Shown here: piece by piece, positions 36,921 through 48,523 of the stretch
Layout: every line of letters starts with the position of its first letter
Position numbering within the stretch: the stretch's first letter is position 1
Assembly: GCF_000003815.2 (NCBI RefSeq)
Contig: NC_049979.1
Span: 12,130,766-12,190,765 of the forward strand
DNA: 60,000 bases
DNA from: Branchiostoma floridae
Lineage: Eukaryota > Chordata > Leptocardii > Amphioxiformes > Branchiostomatidae
Direction: 5' to 3'
The notes under the pieces: generated by a model
What the model saw: the letters and a program-made list of their open reading frames with translations, nothing else
What the model was told of the DNA's origin: nothing
Database searches by the model: none
Made by a program: the position numbers and the translations under genes

Positions 36921-39767
36921 ATGGGTTCCCGGGCTTCTCTGCTTCTCAGACAGGAAGAAATCGAGGAAATACAGCGGGAAACTGGGTGTATGTTCTCTGT
37001 TCGATTATTTTATGACATTTGAATGTTCTATAAACACCGTTTATTTGTAGGATGGGTGTTGTAAGTCTTCACGGTCGCCCAGGTGTTGTTGTCCCTCTGC
37101 TCTGTCCTTGGGCAGTTGGGGGCGGTCACGTAAGTCGTGTGCAAATATAATTTTGTTACACTACAGAAATGAAAGTCATGTTGAGTAAACAACAATATAA
37201 GATTACTGTAACAGTTATGATTTTTATGTTTTTCCAGTCTCGCACAACCAGATCACACGACTGTACAGTCGGTTTACTAGTCTTGACAAGAGTCAGAATG
37301 GGGCCCTGAGGTAAGCAAATAAAAATGAAAACACAAATGCATGTACTAGCAAGCTCCTTGGTACTAGCGAATTTAGAGTAGAGTACATGCATAGTAGAGA
37401 AGACAGCTTTGGTTTGGTAGGAGTATACTTTCATTCAAAATCCCTTCAGATGGTATTATACACGTAACATCAATCTGAAATTCAACGTACATTGAAAGAA
37501 ATGTGTTAATGTTTACCATGTTTCTTAGGTGGGTACAGATTACAACGCAGTGCCACGCTATTTTCTGAAAATTATTTCATAAGGTTGGTAGAACATAGGA
37601 TATAGCCATATCCTTATAGTGTAAAGGAAAACTCCAATATCCTACATGTAGTCATGTACAAATGTTATGTTTGTCTCCCAAGTCGAGAGGACTTACTGAG
37701 AATTCCTGAGCTGGCCATCAATCCCCTTGGAGAAAGGGTTGTACAGTTATTCTTTTTAGAAGGGTAAGTAGGTCTGCACTATCTCTTTACAAAGCATTTC
37801 TATATAGCTAGTAAGTATTGTACCCCCCCCCCTCCCCCAAGTAAACTCGGTAAATGGGAAACAACTTTGGGATCCAAAAGGCTACCTCAACGGAGAATGG
37901 GGTAGTCATTTTTTCCTACATCTAATTTGAATTTGAAAAGTTCAGTTTTTAGTATCCACAAAAGAAGGTTCTCTAAATGTGGAGTATACACAGCTTTTTA
38001 ACCACAGTTTGCTTCTGGTAAGCTGCTTACTGAAATTGCAGCTGCTTGCTTCTGGAAAGTGTTGATTTCTGACTAGTGTAAATTGTGTACAGGGAGGATG
38101 AGCAGGTGAACTTTCGCCAGTACATGCGAACGCTGGCACGGTTCCGACCCCTGGACCCGAGTCAGAAGAACGATAAAGAGGGCGTCAATAGCAGGGAGAA
38201 GAAACTGGAGTGTGAGTCCTTCCACCATTTACAGTCTGTTTTTACTTGATAAGATGTGATGGGTTGTTTAGTCTAAAGTAACCAGCTGCTCAGCATTTCT
38301 GTAGAGCTGATGTGTTATACCAAAGGGTAGTAATACCAGCTCTTTGTATTGTATTGTCAACTAGATCAGCTAAGGTAGCTCTCCCTGATAACGGCTAACC
38401 CACAAACTTACAGACGAAGTACAACTTGCAAAACCTACAATAAATGGAATACAATATTCATTACAATATACATTAGAGGACGATACAAACATTATTGATA
38501 GTTATACAGAATAGAAATTATAGGAATCAATAGCCAACCAGGTAAGATATATCAATGCTATACAGAAAGGTATAAAAGAACTTGCAAGTTCTTGTATTCA
38601 AAATGAAATGAAACAAAAGAATGGGTGTGCAAAAACAAATTTTTCTAAAACTTTTTTGGGGATACTCAGTACCCAGCTTTTCTGTAGACACCTTTTTGAT
38701 ACATGTATATGTTTTTGATTTTATTTCTGCTTTGAACAGTTGCTTTCAGGATGTATGACTTGGACCAAGACAACAGGATCTCCAGAGATGAAGTTTTACA
38801 GGTAGGGGTTATATCTATGGCTTTGAATAGTTGTTCCTGTGTCCTCTTTCTTTGATATATATAATTGTCTACAGTATTCATTGGCACCATGTACAGTAAC
38901 GGCATCTTTATTAGACAACACTTTTTGTACATATGCAAGTTGTGGCTTAAGTGTAATGTAACCAGCTGCTGTCTTGCTGTGTACGGGTAACGGTGTACCT
39001 AATGTGCTATGCCAAAGGATGACTGTACAGATGCAGAATCTGTGGCCTTGAATAGTCATTCCTATATCCTCTTCCTTTGATATTTTGTGCAGTTACTTTT
39101 CTAGCATATGGTGGCACTCATTTCCTTCATGTGCAATAAAGGCATCTTCATCAGATAGCTTTAAAACAATGCTTTTGTGTCCATGAATAATTCCATCAGG
39201 TTGGTGTACATATGTAAAGGTTAGGCGTGACACTCATGTAATGTAACCAGCTGCTGCCTTGCTGCGAGGGGTGATTGTACGGCTTAAGCTTCCCTCCTGT
39301 GCTGCTGTTTTAGGTTTTGCGGATGATGGTTGGGGTGAACATCTCCGAGGAGCAGCTGGGCAGTATCGCAGACAGAACCATTCTAGAGGCAGACACTGAT
39401 GGAGACCAGCGCATCTCATTTGAGGAGTTTTGCAAGGTAGGTTGAGGCTTTCGTTTCATTCTATTCTCACAGCATGAAAACGTCAAGGCCAAAAATCATC
39501 ATTACTGCAAGTAAGACATGTTTATCGTTATAACAGCTAGCCAACAACTCTTTTTCTAGATCAGAAAAGTTGTTATTCATGCAAGCATTGAGATGTTGGG
39601 CTGCCCATTTCATACTTTCCACAGTCAAAGAAGTCTATAAGTTACCAATATGTTAATGATTAGACCAGTTGCAATGTTATATTAACTTAACTTGTTTCAT
39701 TATCCTCATTTAGGCCATGGAGAGAAGTGAAGTGGAACAGAAGATGTCAGTGAGGTTTTTGGACTAG
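36921..39767 (+). CDS. CHP1: Calcineurin B homologous protein 1, complete, 7 exons
   Basis: CHP1 is an N-myristoylated EF-hand protein that binds Na+/H+ exchangers, acts in membrane trafficking and inhibits calcineurin. Exons are 36921-36987, 37238-37310, 37683-37763, 38093-38211, 38740-38801, 39314-39436 and 39714-39767; phases join and give 192 residues (human 195). The start [10 protein letters not shown] has glycine 2 and serine 6, the myristoylation pattern. An in-frame ATG at 36822 would add 33 residues and remove the myristoylation site, so I prefer 36921. EF-hands 1 and 2 ([28 protein letters not shown]) are degenerate; EF3 ([12 protein letters not shown]) and EF4 ([12 protein letters not shown]) keep the calcium ligands. 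[10 protein letters not shown] corresponds to a nuclear export signal of human CHP1. The protein ends [12 protein letters not shown]2 or CHP3 are less likely, because the family probably has a single member here. Confidence 0.95.
38815..39270 (+). repeat. diverged direct repeat in CHP1 intron 5
   Basis: A block starting GGCTTTGAATAGT...TCCT at about 38818 and ending GTAATGTAACCAGCTGCTG (about 38952-38970) recurs from about 39044 to 39257 with the same order of landmarks (TTGAATAGTC, CCTTTGATAT, GGCATCTT, TGTAATGTAACCAGCTGCTG). A third partial copy (GTAACCAGCTGCT, ATACCAAAGG) lies near 38277-38325 in intron 4. It looks like an old dispersed repeat inserted or duplicated locally. Confidence 0.6.
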
Positions 39768-41083
39768 AGCAGGATTTTTAGCATGTTTTTATAATCTTGC
39801 TATGTTTTGCCTATTTCAAGAAAGATCTAATGGCAAATGGTAGATGTATAGCTGGAAAAAGATAACTAATCTAATGAAGTGAAATGCAGTGTACTGCAGT
39901 ACTGTGGAATTCTATTTTACATTTCAATTTTGGAAAATTGTTAAGATTTTTCACATAACAGACTTTGAAAATGATTCTATATTGTATGTCTTTTCATTCC
40001 TGTTGGTCTGTTATTATTATCAAAGCTGATCATTTGTTTTATAGTTATATTTGATAGTTGAATTATACACTGTAGTAAGTATATTGGTGCTTGAGGTACA
40101 TGTACTATAATTAGGACTGTAAAAAATATGTTTGTACAAAATTGAAAGAAATTGAGATTTTTTAGAATCGAATAGTGTGTGTAGCGCAAACTCTGCTGTT
40201 CAGGGCTGTAACTGGCCCCTCTGCCAGCAGATGTTGGGAGGGCTGCTATGATAGTATGAGTGTGATTTAATCAGGCTAGGAATCAAACAGATGTTGCTCC
40301 TCTATATTTGATTGGACTAATGATGAATAATCAGGGGCAATAATCATTGAGGTCATTACAAATGCCCTGTATAGGCAGCCTGTTTTGGGCTTGTTCTTTC
40401 TTCTTAGTCTTGGTTTAAGAATAATTCTATTCAGTGTAAAAATGATGTGTGAAGACCATGTCAATGCTTTATTGGTCACTCATATTTTGATGTGTTACTA
40501 CAGATGTATTAGAGGAAGTGGACCATTGATGACAGTATCATTCAAATGTGTGATGATTATTGGTCCTAATTATATGTTGTTAACTTTGTGTAAAAAGCAT
40601 CACAGATATTCAGAATGATAATAAAGAGATATTTATTGCTTAACTTCTCTTTTGTTTTGAAATCAAGCAACATACTGGATAGTGGATTTATCATTGGTGG
40701 TTTAAATTACACCTCCTTGCTCTTACAAACAAACAGAGCATGTAACAGCAACATTATGCGAATAAGGCCTGCTTATTCCACTGTCCTATTCTTAAGTAGC
40801 AGCTAATGTATGTAGAATAAAGCTATAACGTTTCTTGCTTGGCCCTAAAGGAATGTTTTAACATCATAGTCTTTTTAAGATATTTTCAAATCATTAATGT
40901 ATACAATTATACAAATGTCAATCCAACAATAGACTTCATTACTAGATAACTCAGAGTAAGTAAATATATATGTTGCATTTCCGTAGATGACACGTAAGTC
41001 GTATACAAAGTAAAAATGGTACTATAATCTCCACTCGTGAAGAGCCAGTTTTGCTTCAAAGATCATAGATGATCATTCCCCCT
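39768..41083. other. 3' intergenic interval between CHP1 and HPS3
   Basis: 1.3 kb of AT-rich sequence between the two stop codons. It probably consists mostly of the two 3' UTRs. No coding region or structured repeat is visible. Confidence 0.5.
40620..40821 (+). promoter_or_regulatory. candidate poly(A) signals of CHP1 and HPS3
   Basis: AATAAA on the plus strand at 40620-40625 and 40816-40821 could end CHP1 transcripts (3' UTR of about 0.9-1.1 kb). On the minus strand, AATAAA at 40632-40637 could end HPS3. If used, the two convergent 3' ends nearly meet or overlap. Confidence 0.35.
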
Positions 41084-44000
41084 CTACACCTGTCCTGATG
41101 CTACCCTGTTCCTCATCTCCCCAGCCCTGTGTTTCCTCAGACACTGTTGGATGTAGGGCAGGAAGAAATCCACTGTGCCATGGGAGGGGAGCAGGTTGAT
41201 GAATGCCTGAGGTTCCATGAGGGAGGCCAGGCAAGACAGGACCCCCTGCAGTGCCCCTGTAAGGGATTCGTGCCTGTCATCCGGAAGACTGTCCTCGTCT
41301 TCGAACATTTGCAGAAGAAGGTGCAGCACATCGATCCATCTCTCCTGGCTCTCCGGAAACACGGTCTCTCCAAAACTGACCAGTACGGAAGGGTGCGAAT
41401 CTATCATGAGTTCCACGGCTTTCTCAGGCTCCATCTTGGCCAGACAGAGGAGTTTGACAGCGAGGAAGCCCTTCATGTCTTCAGTGACAGCCTGCAGGAC
41501 ATGTTGGGAGATGTCGGTGCTGACGTTACCGGAGCAGAGTAGGGATTGCAGCTTCAGGAGGTCCTCGTTACAGCAGCAGCACATGCAGACTTCCTCGACA
41601 ACTGATGGGGAGGCTTTGCTGACCTGAATCGGGGTCACCGTGGCAGGGAGCTGCATGGGTGACCCACGAGGTGGGGAGACTCTGATCTGGACCCACTGGC
41701 AGGGTTGCTTGGCGGAGCCAACGCCTTTGAAAGGTGGGAGGTGGTCCAACCAGGTGTACCGTACTCCAAAGCAGCCACCCCCGCGAGGTATGTGGACATG
41801 TCCCGGTGCGGGCATGGGTCTGGAGGATGGAGGTTTCCACTCCACCAGCCTCTGAATGTAGATGTCGCAAAGCATCGTGCCAACTTTCTGACCCGCTGGT
41901 TGACTGTGACAAGCTTGCAGAATGCCTTCGAGATAGTCGCGAATGTGGGTGTTTTGGTGAATCTCCCCTTCAGAGCCCCGTAGCAACTGCAGTGCTGTCT
42001 CGAAGGCGATGACGCCTCGCCCCTGAAGAGCTACCAGTGCAGCAATAAGCACCTGTGGCTGGTGGCGCCTCAGCAGCTGGGACAGGTGCGACAATTGGGT
42101 GGACTCTGTACGCAGCAGTTGGTGCTCAGACAGCAGCACCTGTAATAGTAGTAATGGTTTATTCAATTCAACATCTACCAGAACAAAGCAACAGCCTTGC
42201 AGGCAACTGTAGGCTGCCCTAATTGCACTGACACTGTCACATTAAAAGTTCATTACACATATCAGACTCCCTTGTAACATGCATTCTAAAACTTAAAGTA
42301 TTTCAAATCGTTATCCCTTGACAAGAAATTACATTTTTCCGTAATAGACAAATTCAAAATATTTACATCTATCATATTTTGGTGATAGTTCTCAGATATC
42401 GTAGCTCATGTACTAGATGTTGATGGTTTCAGCATTGTTCACCTGGACCAGCTGCGGCTCGGTGACGGTGGACAGCACGATCTGTGCCTGCTCCGGCTCA
42501 CACAGCCTCAGCTTCAACACCGCCATGGCCAGGACATCCAGTGGCTTGGGGTGGTAGCGACCTCCCGAGCCAGACACCCCCCTCTTGATCTTCCTCAGCA
42601 TGGACACGGCCTTCTGATCATCGAACAACCTCAGCCGGGACTTGATGATGACCTTGGAGAGGTTCTCTGGCTCTAGCTGGCTGTAGGCCTCCAGGACGAT
42701 GTTGGAAGTGGACTTGTCCGTCTCGAGCGGCTCGTCACCGGTGAAGAGCACGTGGTCGAGGAAGTGGACCAGGCCCCTCCCGTAGCCTGGCTGTTCCCGG
42801 TCCGGCTGCATCTGGTGCAGAGCCTGCTGTACGATGGCAGCCACCTGTAATAGATGATACATCCGAAAATAGTTTCATCAGGTTATTAGGTCATAGGATA
42901 GTAGAGTTTTCTTTTACACAACCAGCTATGAACTGTGATGGGGGGGGGGGGGTACAACTTGGGCATGTTTAATTGTGTTCTCGTCACATAAGTGCTATCT
43001 AAAAAGTCTTTCTTAGTGACCTGTGCGAATTCAAATAATGATACCACAGAGTACTTCAGAATCTATAAAGTCACAACAGGTACACAGATACAAGTCTAAG
43101 TGTACAGTGAGCCTAAGTTACAGATATTCTAGGTATCCACCTTCAGGCCGGACATGTTGTAGTAGGGCAGGGCCAGGGTCCAGTCCTGGCTGTCAGGCAG
43201 GGAGTGGTAGTCACCCAGCAGACCACATGACTCACACAAGAGATCCTGAAGCTGCTGGGTCCTGCTGTCTGCTTCTAGAGTGGGGTAAAGAATATCACAA
43301 TGTGTGAAGTTGCACATTGAATATTGTATATCAAATTAATTCCTTGAGTAATATGAAAACATCAGAAGAATACATAGACATGCAACTATTGACAAACAAC
43401 TTGTGGGTATGAATTTCTACAACAGGTAATTTTACATATTACCTGCACCAGTGAAGGTATGCAGATGACATTGTTCCAAGCACTGGCAGGGGGGTGGGTC
43501 GATGTTTTGAGCAGACTTGAGCAGGGACTAATCTCAGGTTAGGACAGCCCTTTACAATTGCAACATGCAGGGTGCATCTTTCTCTTGTAATTTTGGAAAA
43601 GGATCCACTCCTTTATCCAAGCAAACAGGCCAGAAAGGTTTTTCCCTTGACACAAATCCAATTGACACCAGCCACCATTATTTCGATGACCTTAACTGAA
43701 CAGAGGCTGACCTTGACTGAACAGCGCTTGTCTCAGGAGAAGGTGACCTTCACACAGCAGCTGGTGGTATGCAGGCGGGCTGCTGTTCTGGTAACGCAGG
43801 CCAAGGTCCAACATGTCCTTGTACAACTGACCTTGAAGAGAAACAAAAAGCATCTTATTACAAAAAAATAAATAAAACGCCTTTCTAACACAAAAGAATG
43901 TCTCCGGTGTATGAGCAATCCTCTGATTTTCTTCAGGATTACTCTTTGGTGAGTGTCTATCATTTTGTGTTGGGAAGCAGTTTGATTGATGTTACAATAA

Positions 44001-47000
44001 GACACCAACTCTGATGAACTTACATTCTAAAACCATTTTACATATTGCTGTCATTAGGAACAGGAAGAACAAAAGTAACACTTAGGACTAGATCTTCTAT
44101 ATGCCAAAATGTTACAAAAAATTAAGGTACAATTTTGTATTTTTGTTGCTGGAAATGTTATAGATTTAATTAGAGGAAGTCAAAGATTACAACAGATAAC
44201 AAGGAAAAAAAGCAGTTTCAGATCATCACTTACTTTGAATCAATCCTTATTTCAAAAATTGAATCAACCTGGAAGAGTATGGAAACGTGGAAAAATACCA
44301 TTTTCAATTCAATAAAATACATACCTACAGAGGCATTCTGTAAGGCATACAGACTCCAGTGTGACTGTCCTGCTACTCGCTGGGTCCTGGGAGACTCCAC
44401 CTTAGACAGCAACAGTACATGGGATGTGCACACACTGATATCCTATACAATGGTGACATGAACAAATCATAATAAACATGAATACCAGCATGAAAACCAG
44501 TATTTTGCAATGGTGCCAGAGTATGAAAAGTGGTTTCTTCTTCCAAGGAGGTTAGATAGCCTCATTGTATTCCACATCACCTCAAGCGTACTTCCAGAGG
44601 AAAGCCTTTTACATCACATTTAATTAGTGGCCATTACATACTAGTGCTTTTTGCTAGCTTATGCTTTTTGCCACATTTCCAAACTGGGACCTGACTGGGA
44701 TGAAGGAAAGATATATGCAAATTGTGACCAATAGTCTAAAAGCATTTGGGGTGTTTTGTTGTCTTTTACATCATAATTTTCATTCCCACAAACTGCCAAG
44801 CCAGGCACAGGTTTGGAAACATGACCCTAGCATTATACAGATGAGAGGAGGATGGCTGCCAACAGAGCCTGCTGGGCCCACCTGACTGCCTCATGTGTCG
44901 GGAGCCCCTAAGTCTAAGTAATTATACAGAGAGACTGGTGCCACCTACCTGTATGGCTATGAAGGGCCTCATCCCGATGAGACAGATGTCCATGTTGGGA
45001 TGAGGACAGGTGTTGTGGATGTTGTCGATGTCCTCCATCCTGTGGACCGCTGCGGCAAACTTCCGTAAGGTGTACGTTTCCAGACCATTCCTGGTCACTG
45101 CATGGAGCAGGCTGTCTCCTGCCACTACCTGGGCACAACAGGGGTAAAAGGGAGAGATAAAGGTAGTTCCATATAGCCTTATTAAGGCCATAGGGGCAGT
45201 GGGTTGTAATCCACTGTGTTGGGAGGCTGAATTGAAATTGAACATTAGAACTGGAAGGAAATCATGTTCAGACTTCAGCATGAGCATCAGTATGAATTAA
45301 AGAAATTGTTGTTCCCATCAGATGTAATGGTATGTGAAAGATTACCTTGGATGTGTCAGCTGTATATGGGTAGGAGGCCAGGAGGTTGGCACCATCAAAG
45401 ATGTCATACAGGAAACCCTGTCTGGGGCCCGTGAAGAAGCAGCAGAGGCCGTGCAGTGTCCCCTCCTGAGGGTTGGGGTGCAGAGGAGAGCACCTGCCTT
45501 CAGCGGGCAGAACAGATACCCTGTGGCGACGTGACTTTTCAGACTTATCGGCACCATCCTTAGAGTACGTTGGCAGGAACTGAAGAGAGTGAAGTGCGCC
45601 GTCGACAGTCGTGTATGCCGTGTCTCCTGGAGCAAATCTGCGGTACAGGAGGGTTGTGGTGCTCAACTGGGCGTTCATCCCCTTGATACTGATCCCCACA
45701 CTGTACAGTCCTGCCCACTCCACTGTGATTGGTCGCCCTTGGACGCAGTCCACTGGTCCGAGAACCTCTGTCGGGTTTGAAGACTTCTCCACATAAGGCC
45801 GCTCACTGGAGATGGTGCGTAAGCTGATCGTGTTGGTCTGGAGTCGGGGAGAGACACTTCTGCGTGGCAGGGGGCTGGTACCACTTGGAAGTTCCACATG
45901 AACACTGTCCACGGGAATATTATGCTCCTCAAACGACCACAAAACAAAGTCTTCATCCTCAACAATAACATCGTCCTGATCCGCTCCTTGGTCTGTTGGT
46001 GTTGTGGATCTGCTAATGACTTCCCCAGCTAACTCCTTAGGATTGGTTGTGTCTTCATCAACTTCATTCTTGAAGTGAACTTGCAGCACCCTGACCTCAT
46101 CTGCCGAGATCCCGCCGACATAGTTCTCACACAGGGCTATCTCAGCAAGGTTAAACCCAATGTGAATGTCCAGGAGATGGTCCAAGTCAGTGTAAGTAGT
46201 CTCTGTCAGCTGCACAGTCTTAGAGCAGAGTCTGTACAGGCTCATAACACTGCCTATGCCGATGGCCAGGTTACCAGTCACTGCGCAGCACTGTATGCAG
46301 GTTGCGGACTTACGGAGAGGCAACTCCACCACCTCCAGCTGTTTCCCAGTGTTCTCTGGTTGGGAGTTACTGGCTGGGACGCCGGCGATCCTGGCCCGTA
46401 CAGGCTGCGTCACATCGCTACCCTCCCAGTTGAAGTACAACCTGACAAATGTAAGGGACCTGATGCCAACACAGAGAGGAACAAAAGAAAGTTATAATCA
46501 TGAATATCAATCCATGATTGGGGTGTTTAATAATTCCATCCTTCCTAGAACTATTTATCTATTGATTTTGCTGTTACAGCAAGACCATAACAAGCACACA
46601 GCCAGGGTTGCCCAACTAGCCTGATGACAGGGACAATACAATTTAATGGAATTTGATAAGGACAGGATTAGATAAATAATAATAATATTCTTATTATTAT
46701 TAGATTGCAAAATAGGGAATAGGGAACCATCTTGCTGATGCCCACTAGTCGCTTCTTCACCTCATATCACCAAGTCCCATCCTCATCTAATCGCTACTTG
46801 GCACCTATCAAATGTACGACTAGTGGGATAGCAGAAGATGTCGATTCTGAACAGGCTTTGTACGTGGCAAACTGTAGTTTTGGACCAGTCAACTCCCCTG
46901 GCATGTGATCTGTCTACTTTGCCAATTTCTACTATTTCCAGTCACATGCCAGGTAGAGGCTGACTGTTAACCTGTGTTATACTCTTGCTCTCTTGGTTAT

Positions 47001-47313
47001 AGCCGGTGTTTTGAGGTGCAGGCTACTACGAACATGAATTCAGTCAGGATACAGACCTCTGCTTGCTGCTCTTGACTTCCACAGTCGCCACATACTTTCC
47101 ACACTCGCTGTAGACCAGCTGGTCAATGGCAGATACCGTCATGAAGCCAAGCAGGTGCCTGCACTCCTTGGTGTTTACCTGGTACACCTCCACCACATTG
47201 TGTACGGTCGCGATAAAGAGTTTGTCGCCAGAGCCGTAGATGACCTCGGGTTCCTGCTTGGTGCTGAAGACTTCCTGGGACGTGAAGTGGTGGCACGACA
47301 GAACCCGCACCAT
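41084..47313 (-). CDS. HPS3: HPS3, subunit of the BLOC-2 complex, complete, 8 exons
   Basis: HPS3 joins HPS5 and HPS6 in BLOC-2, which directs cargo to lysosome-related organelles such as melanosomes. Exons are 47057-47313, 45346-46441, 44949-45128, 44325-44442, 43712-43831, 43141-43274, 42443-42844 and 41084-42139; they total 3363 bases and give 1120 residues (human 1004). The start MVRVLSCHHF aligns with the human MVQLYNLHPF. Shared landmarks include LVYSECGKYVATVE, YFNW, TTTLLYRRFAPGDTAY, LHSLQFLPTY, CCFFTGPRQGFLYD, MDICLIGMRPFIA, QLYKDMLD, LALPYYNMSGLK, LLKLQSLLCSG and GTVDFFLPYI. The N-terminal half is a beta-propeller-like region and the C-terminal half helical repeats, as expected for the family. 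The extra length lies largely in an acidic, serine-rich linker (encoded near 45860-46060). The C-terminus lacks the KKPL ending of the human protein. The frame is intact throughout. Confidence 0.94.
46728..46840. repeat. 113-bp foldback element in HPS3 intron 1
   Basis: CATCTTGCTGATGCCCACTA continuing to GTCG (46728-46751) pairs with CGACTAGTGGGATAGCAG continuing to AAGATG (46817-46840), with a few mismatches. There is no coding potential. A second foldback follows 46 bp downstream. Confidence 0.7.
46887..46965. repeat. 79-bp foldback element in HPS3 intron 1
   Basis: AGTCAACTCCCCTGGCATGT plus GA (46887-46908) pairs with TCACATGCCAGGTAGAGGCT plus GACT ending at 46965. It is separate from the neighbouring foldback and has different ends. 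Confidence 0.7.
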
Positions 47314-47641
47314 GTTCAAGCACCTGTACTACTAGTGGTGTGAAAAAAAAAGGTGCAAGTATATTATAGCCTTTGAGAAGTATTATTGGGGCTGTGTCAT
47401 TGGAAGGTATGGTATTGAGAGGCTGGCCAATAGATTACCTCTCCTTTCACCATGCACACTTCTTTTCCCCACAACAGAAGTCAGGTACCCATTTACACCT
47501 GGGTAGAGTGAAGAAATTTCCTTAATATTATTCCCTGAATCAAACCAGGAATGCCAGGAATTGAACCCATGAACCTCTATCCTGTGTTCTTCAGCCTAAT
47601 TCCTCAATACTACACCCAATGCCACATTCAATAATAATAAT

Positions 47642-47900
47642 AATGATAATAATAATAATATCGGGTGTATTTTGCAGCCAGTAGTGTGGGTAATGAGGCT
47701 GTTTAACGTGGTCGAGGCACCTCCTCGAGCACGGGACCCCCGTTTTACGTCCCCCGACTTTGTGGAAAGCTTCGTGAGACTACAGCAATCCGGACGTCCT
47801 TGGTTGGTCCCCCATCCAAGTACTATCCGGACCGCGCGTTGCTTAACTTCCGAGATCGAGGGATCGGGTGTACCAACGCGTCACGCGGCCGTAGCAACGA
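47642..47900 (-). mobile_element. 5S rRNA-derived SINE
   Basis: Read on the minus strand, the head (about 47897 down to 47780, close to 118 bp) follows 5S rRNA from end to end: GCTACGGCC, CCCGATC, TCGATCTCGGAAGTTAAGCA, TAGTACTTGGATGGGGGACC and GCTGTAG. The internal promoter blocks (A box near AAGTTAAGCA, C box near TAGTACTTGGATGG) are recognisable, but the sequence between them is altered. A body of about 110 bp follows (with GGACGTAAAACGGGGGTCCC), then CAGCCTCATTAC and a tail of ATT repeats. A 5S head, unrelated body and repeat tail is the layout of SINE3-type elements. AATGATAA near both ends may be a target duplication. Confidence 0.8.
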
Positions 47901-48020
47901 CAATGATAAAACCTGAAACTCGTCCACTAGGTGTCTCTATAAATGTACATGTCACTCATTTGAAAATATTCCCAGTCTGACAATCTGTAACATTATGACT
48001 GCTTGAGGGTACAGTGAATT

Positions 48021-48103
48021 GTAAGGTCACTTGTTTGTCAGAGAAATACAACATTATTGTCAATTTGTCATGTTGTATTTCTCTGACAAACAAGTGACTT
48101 TAC
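48021..48103. repeat. hairpin with 34-bp arms and 15-nt loop
   Basis: The arm 48021-48054 (start GTAAGGTCACTTGTTTGTCA) and the arm 48070-48103 are reverse complements with one mismatch. No further inverted sequence extends outside the arms. It could be a very small MITE or a hairpin-RNA template. Confidence 0.85.
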
Positions 48104-48523
48104 ACATTTTATTCGTGTTAAGTTAATGAAAGCTCCTTTGTTGTAAAGATCTAGACAAACCACTTCCAAAATCACATACAGTTGCTTGAGTTACCAAAAG
48201 CTCCTTGGAGTAACAAATTTTTGGCACACTTCAGCAAGATCCATAAGTGTGGACCAAGTGATTTTTAACCTCCTTGTGTGGACAAATACCTGAGCTTGTA
48301 GCATATAATCAATGGCCTTATAGCAGTTGTAAACACTATCTGAAACTCCAACAATCAAAGGTAATAAGGATAAACTGACTTACTTCCCAAAATCAGAAAG
48401 CTAGAGTAACTTCCCATTTGTATAAACAAACTGGGAGCATTTTTCAGTCACATGCAGACTGACCTTTGACCCAGTAGGAGCACGCGTTCTGATGACGTCG
48501 CAGATATCGTGTTGATGATCACA

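Larger units (their letters stand above)
47314..48523. promoter_or_regulatory. divergent HPS3/RNF8 upstream region
   Basis: 1.2 kb separate the two start codons, so both promoters should be here or in upstream exons not visible by eye. About half is occupied by a SINE (about 47642-47900) and a hairpin (48021-48103). The region from about 48470 is CpG-containing and is the likely core promoter of the RNF8 gene. Confidence 0.45.

Noticed and set aside
41129-41542. Plus-strand open frame of 137 codons antisense to the last HPS3 exon
   Set aside because: It is the shadow of a real, conserved minus-strand exon. The HPS3 frame is open over more than 350 codons and matches the family.
47780-47897. 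A functional 5S rRNA gene
   Set aside because: The sequence differs from 5S at many paired positions and between promoter boxes, and runs into a SINE body and tail without a T-run terminator after the 5S part.
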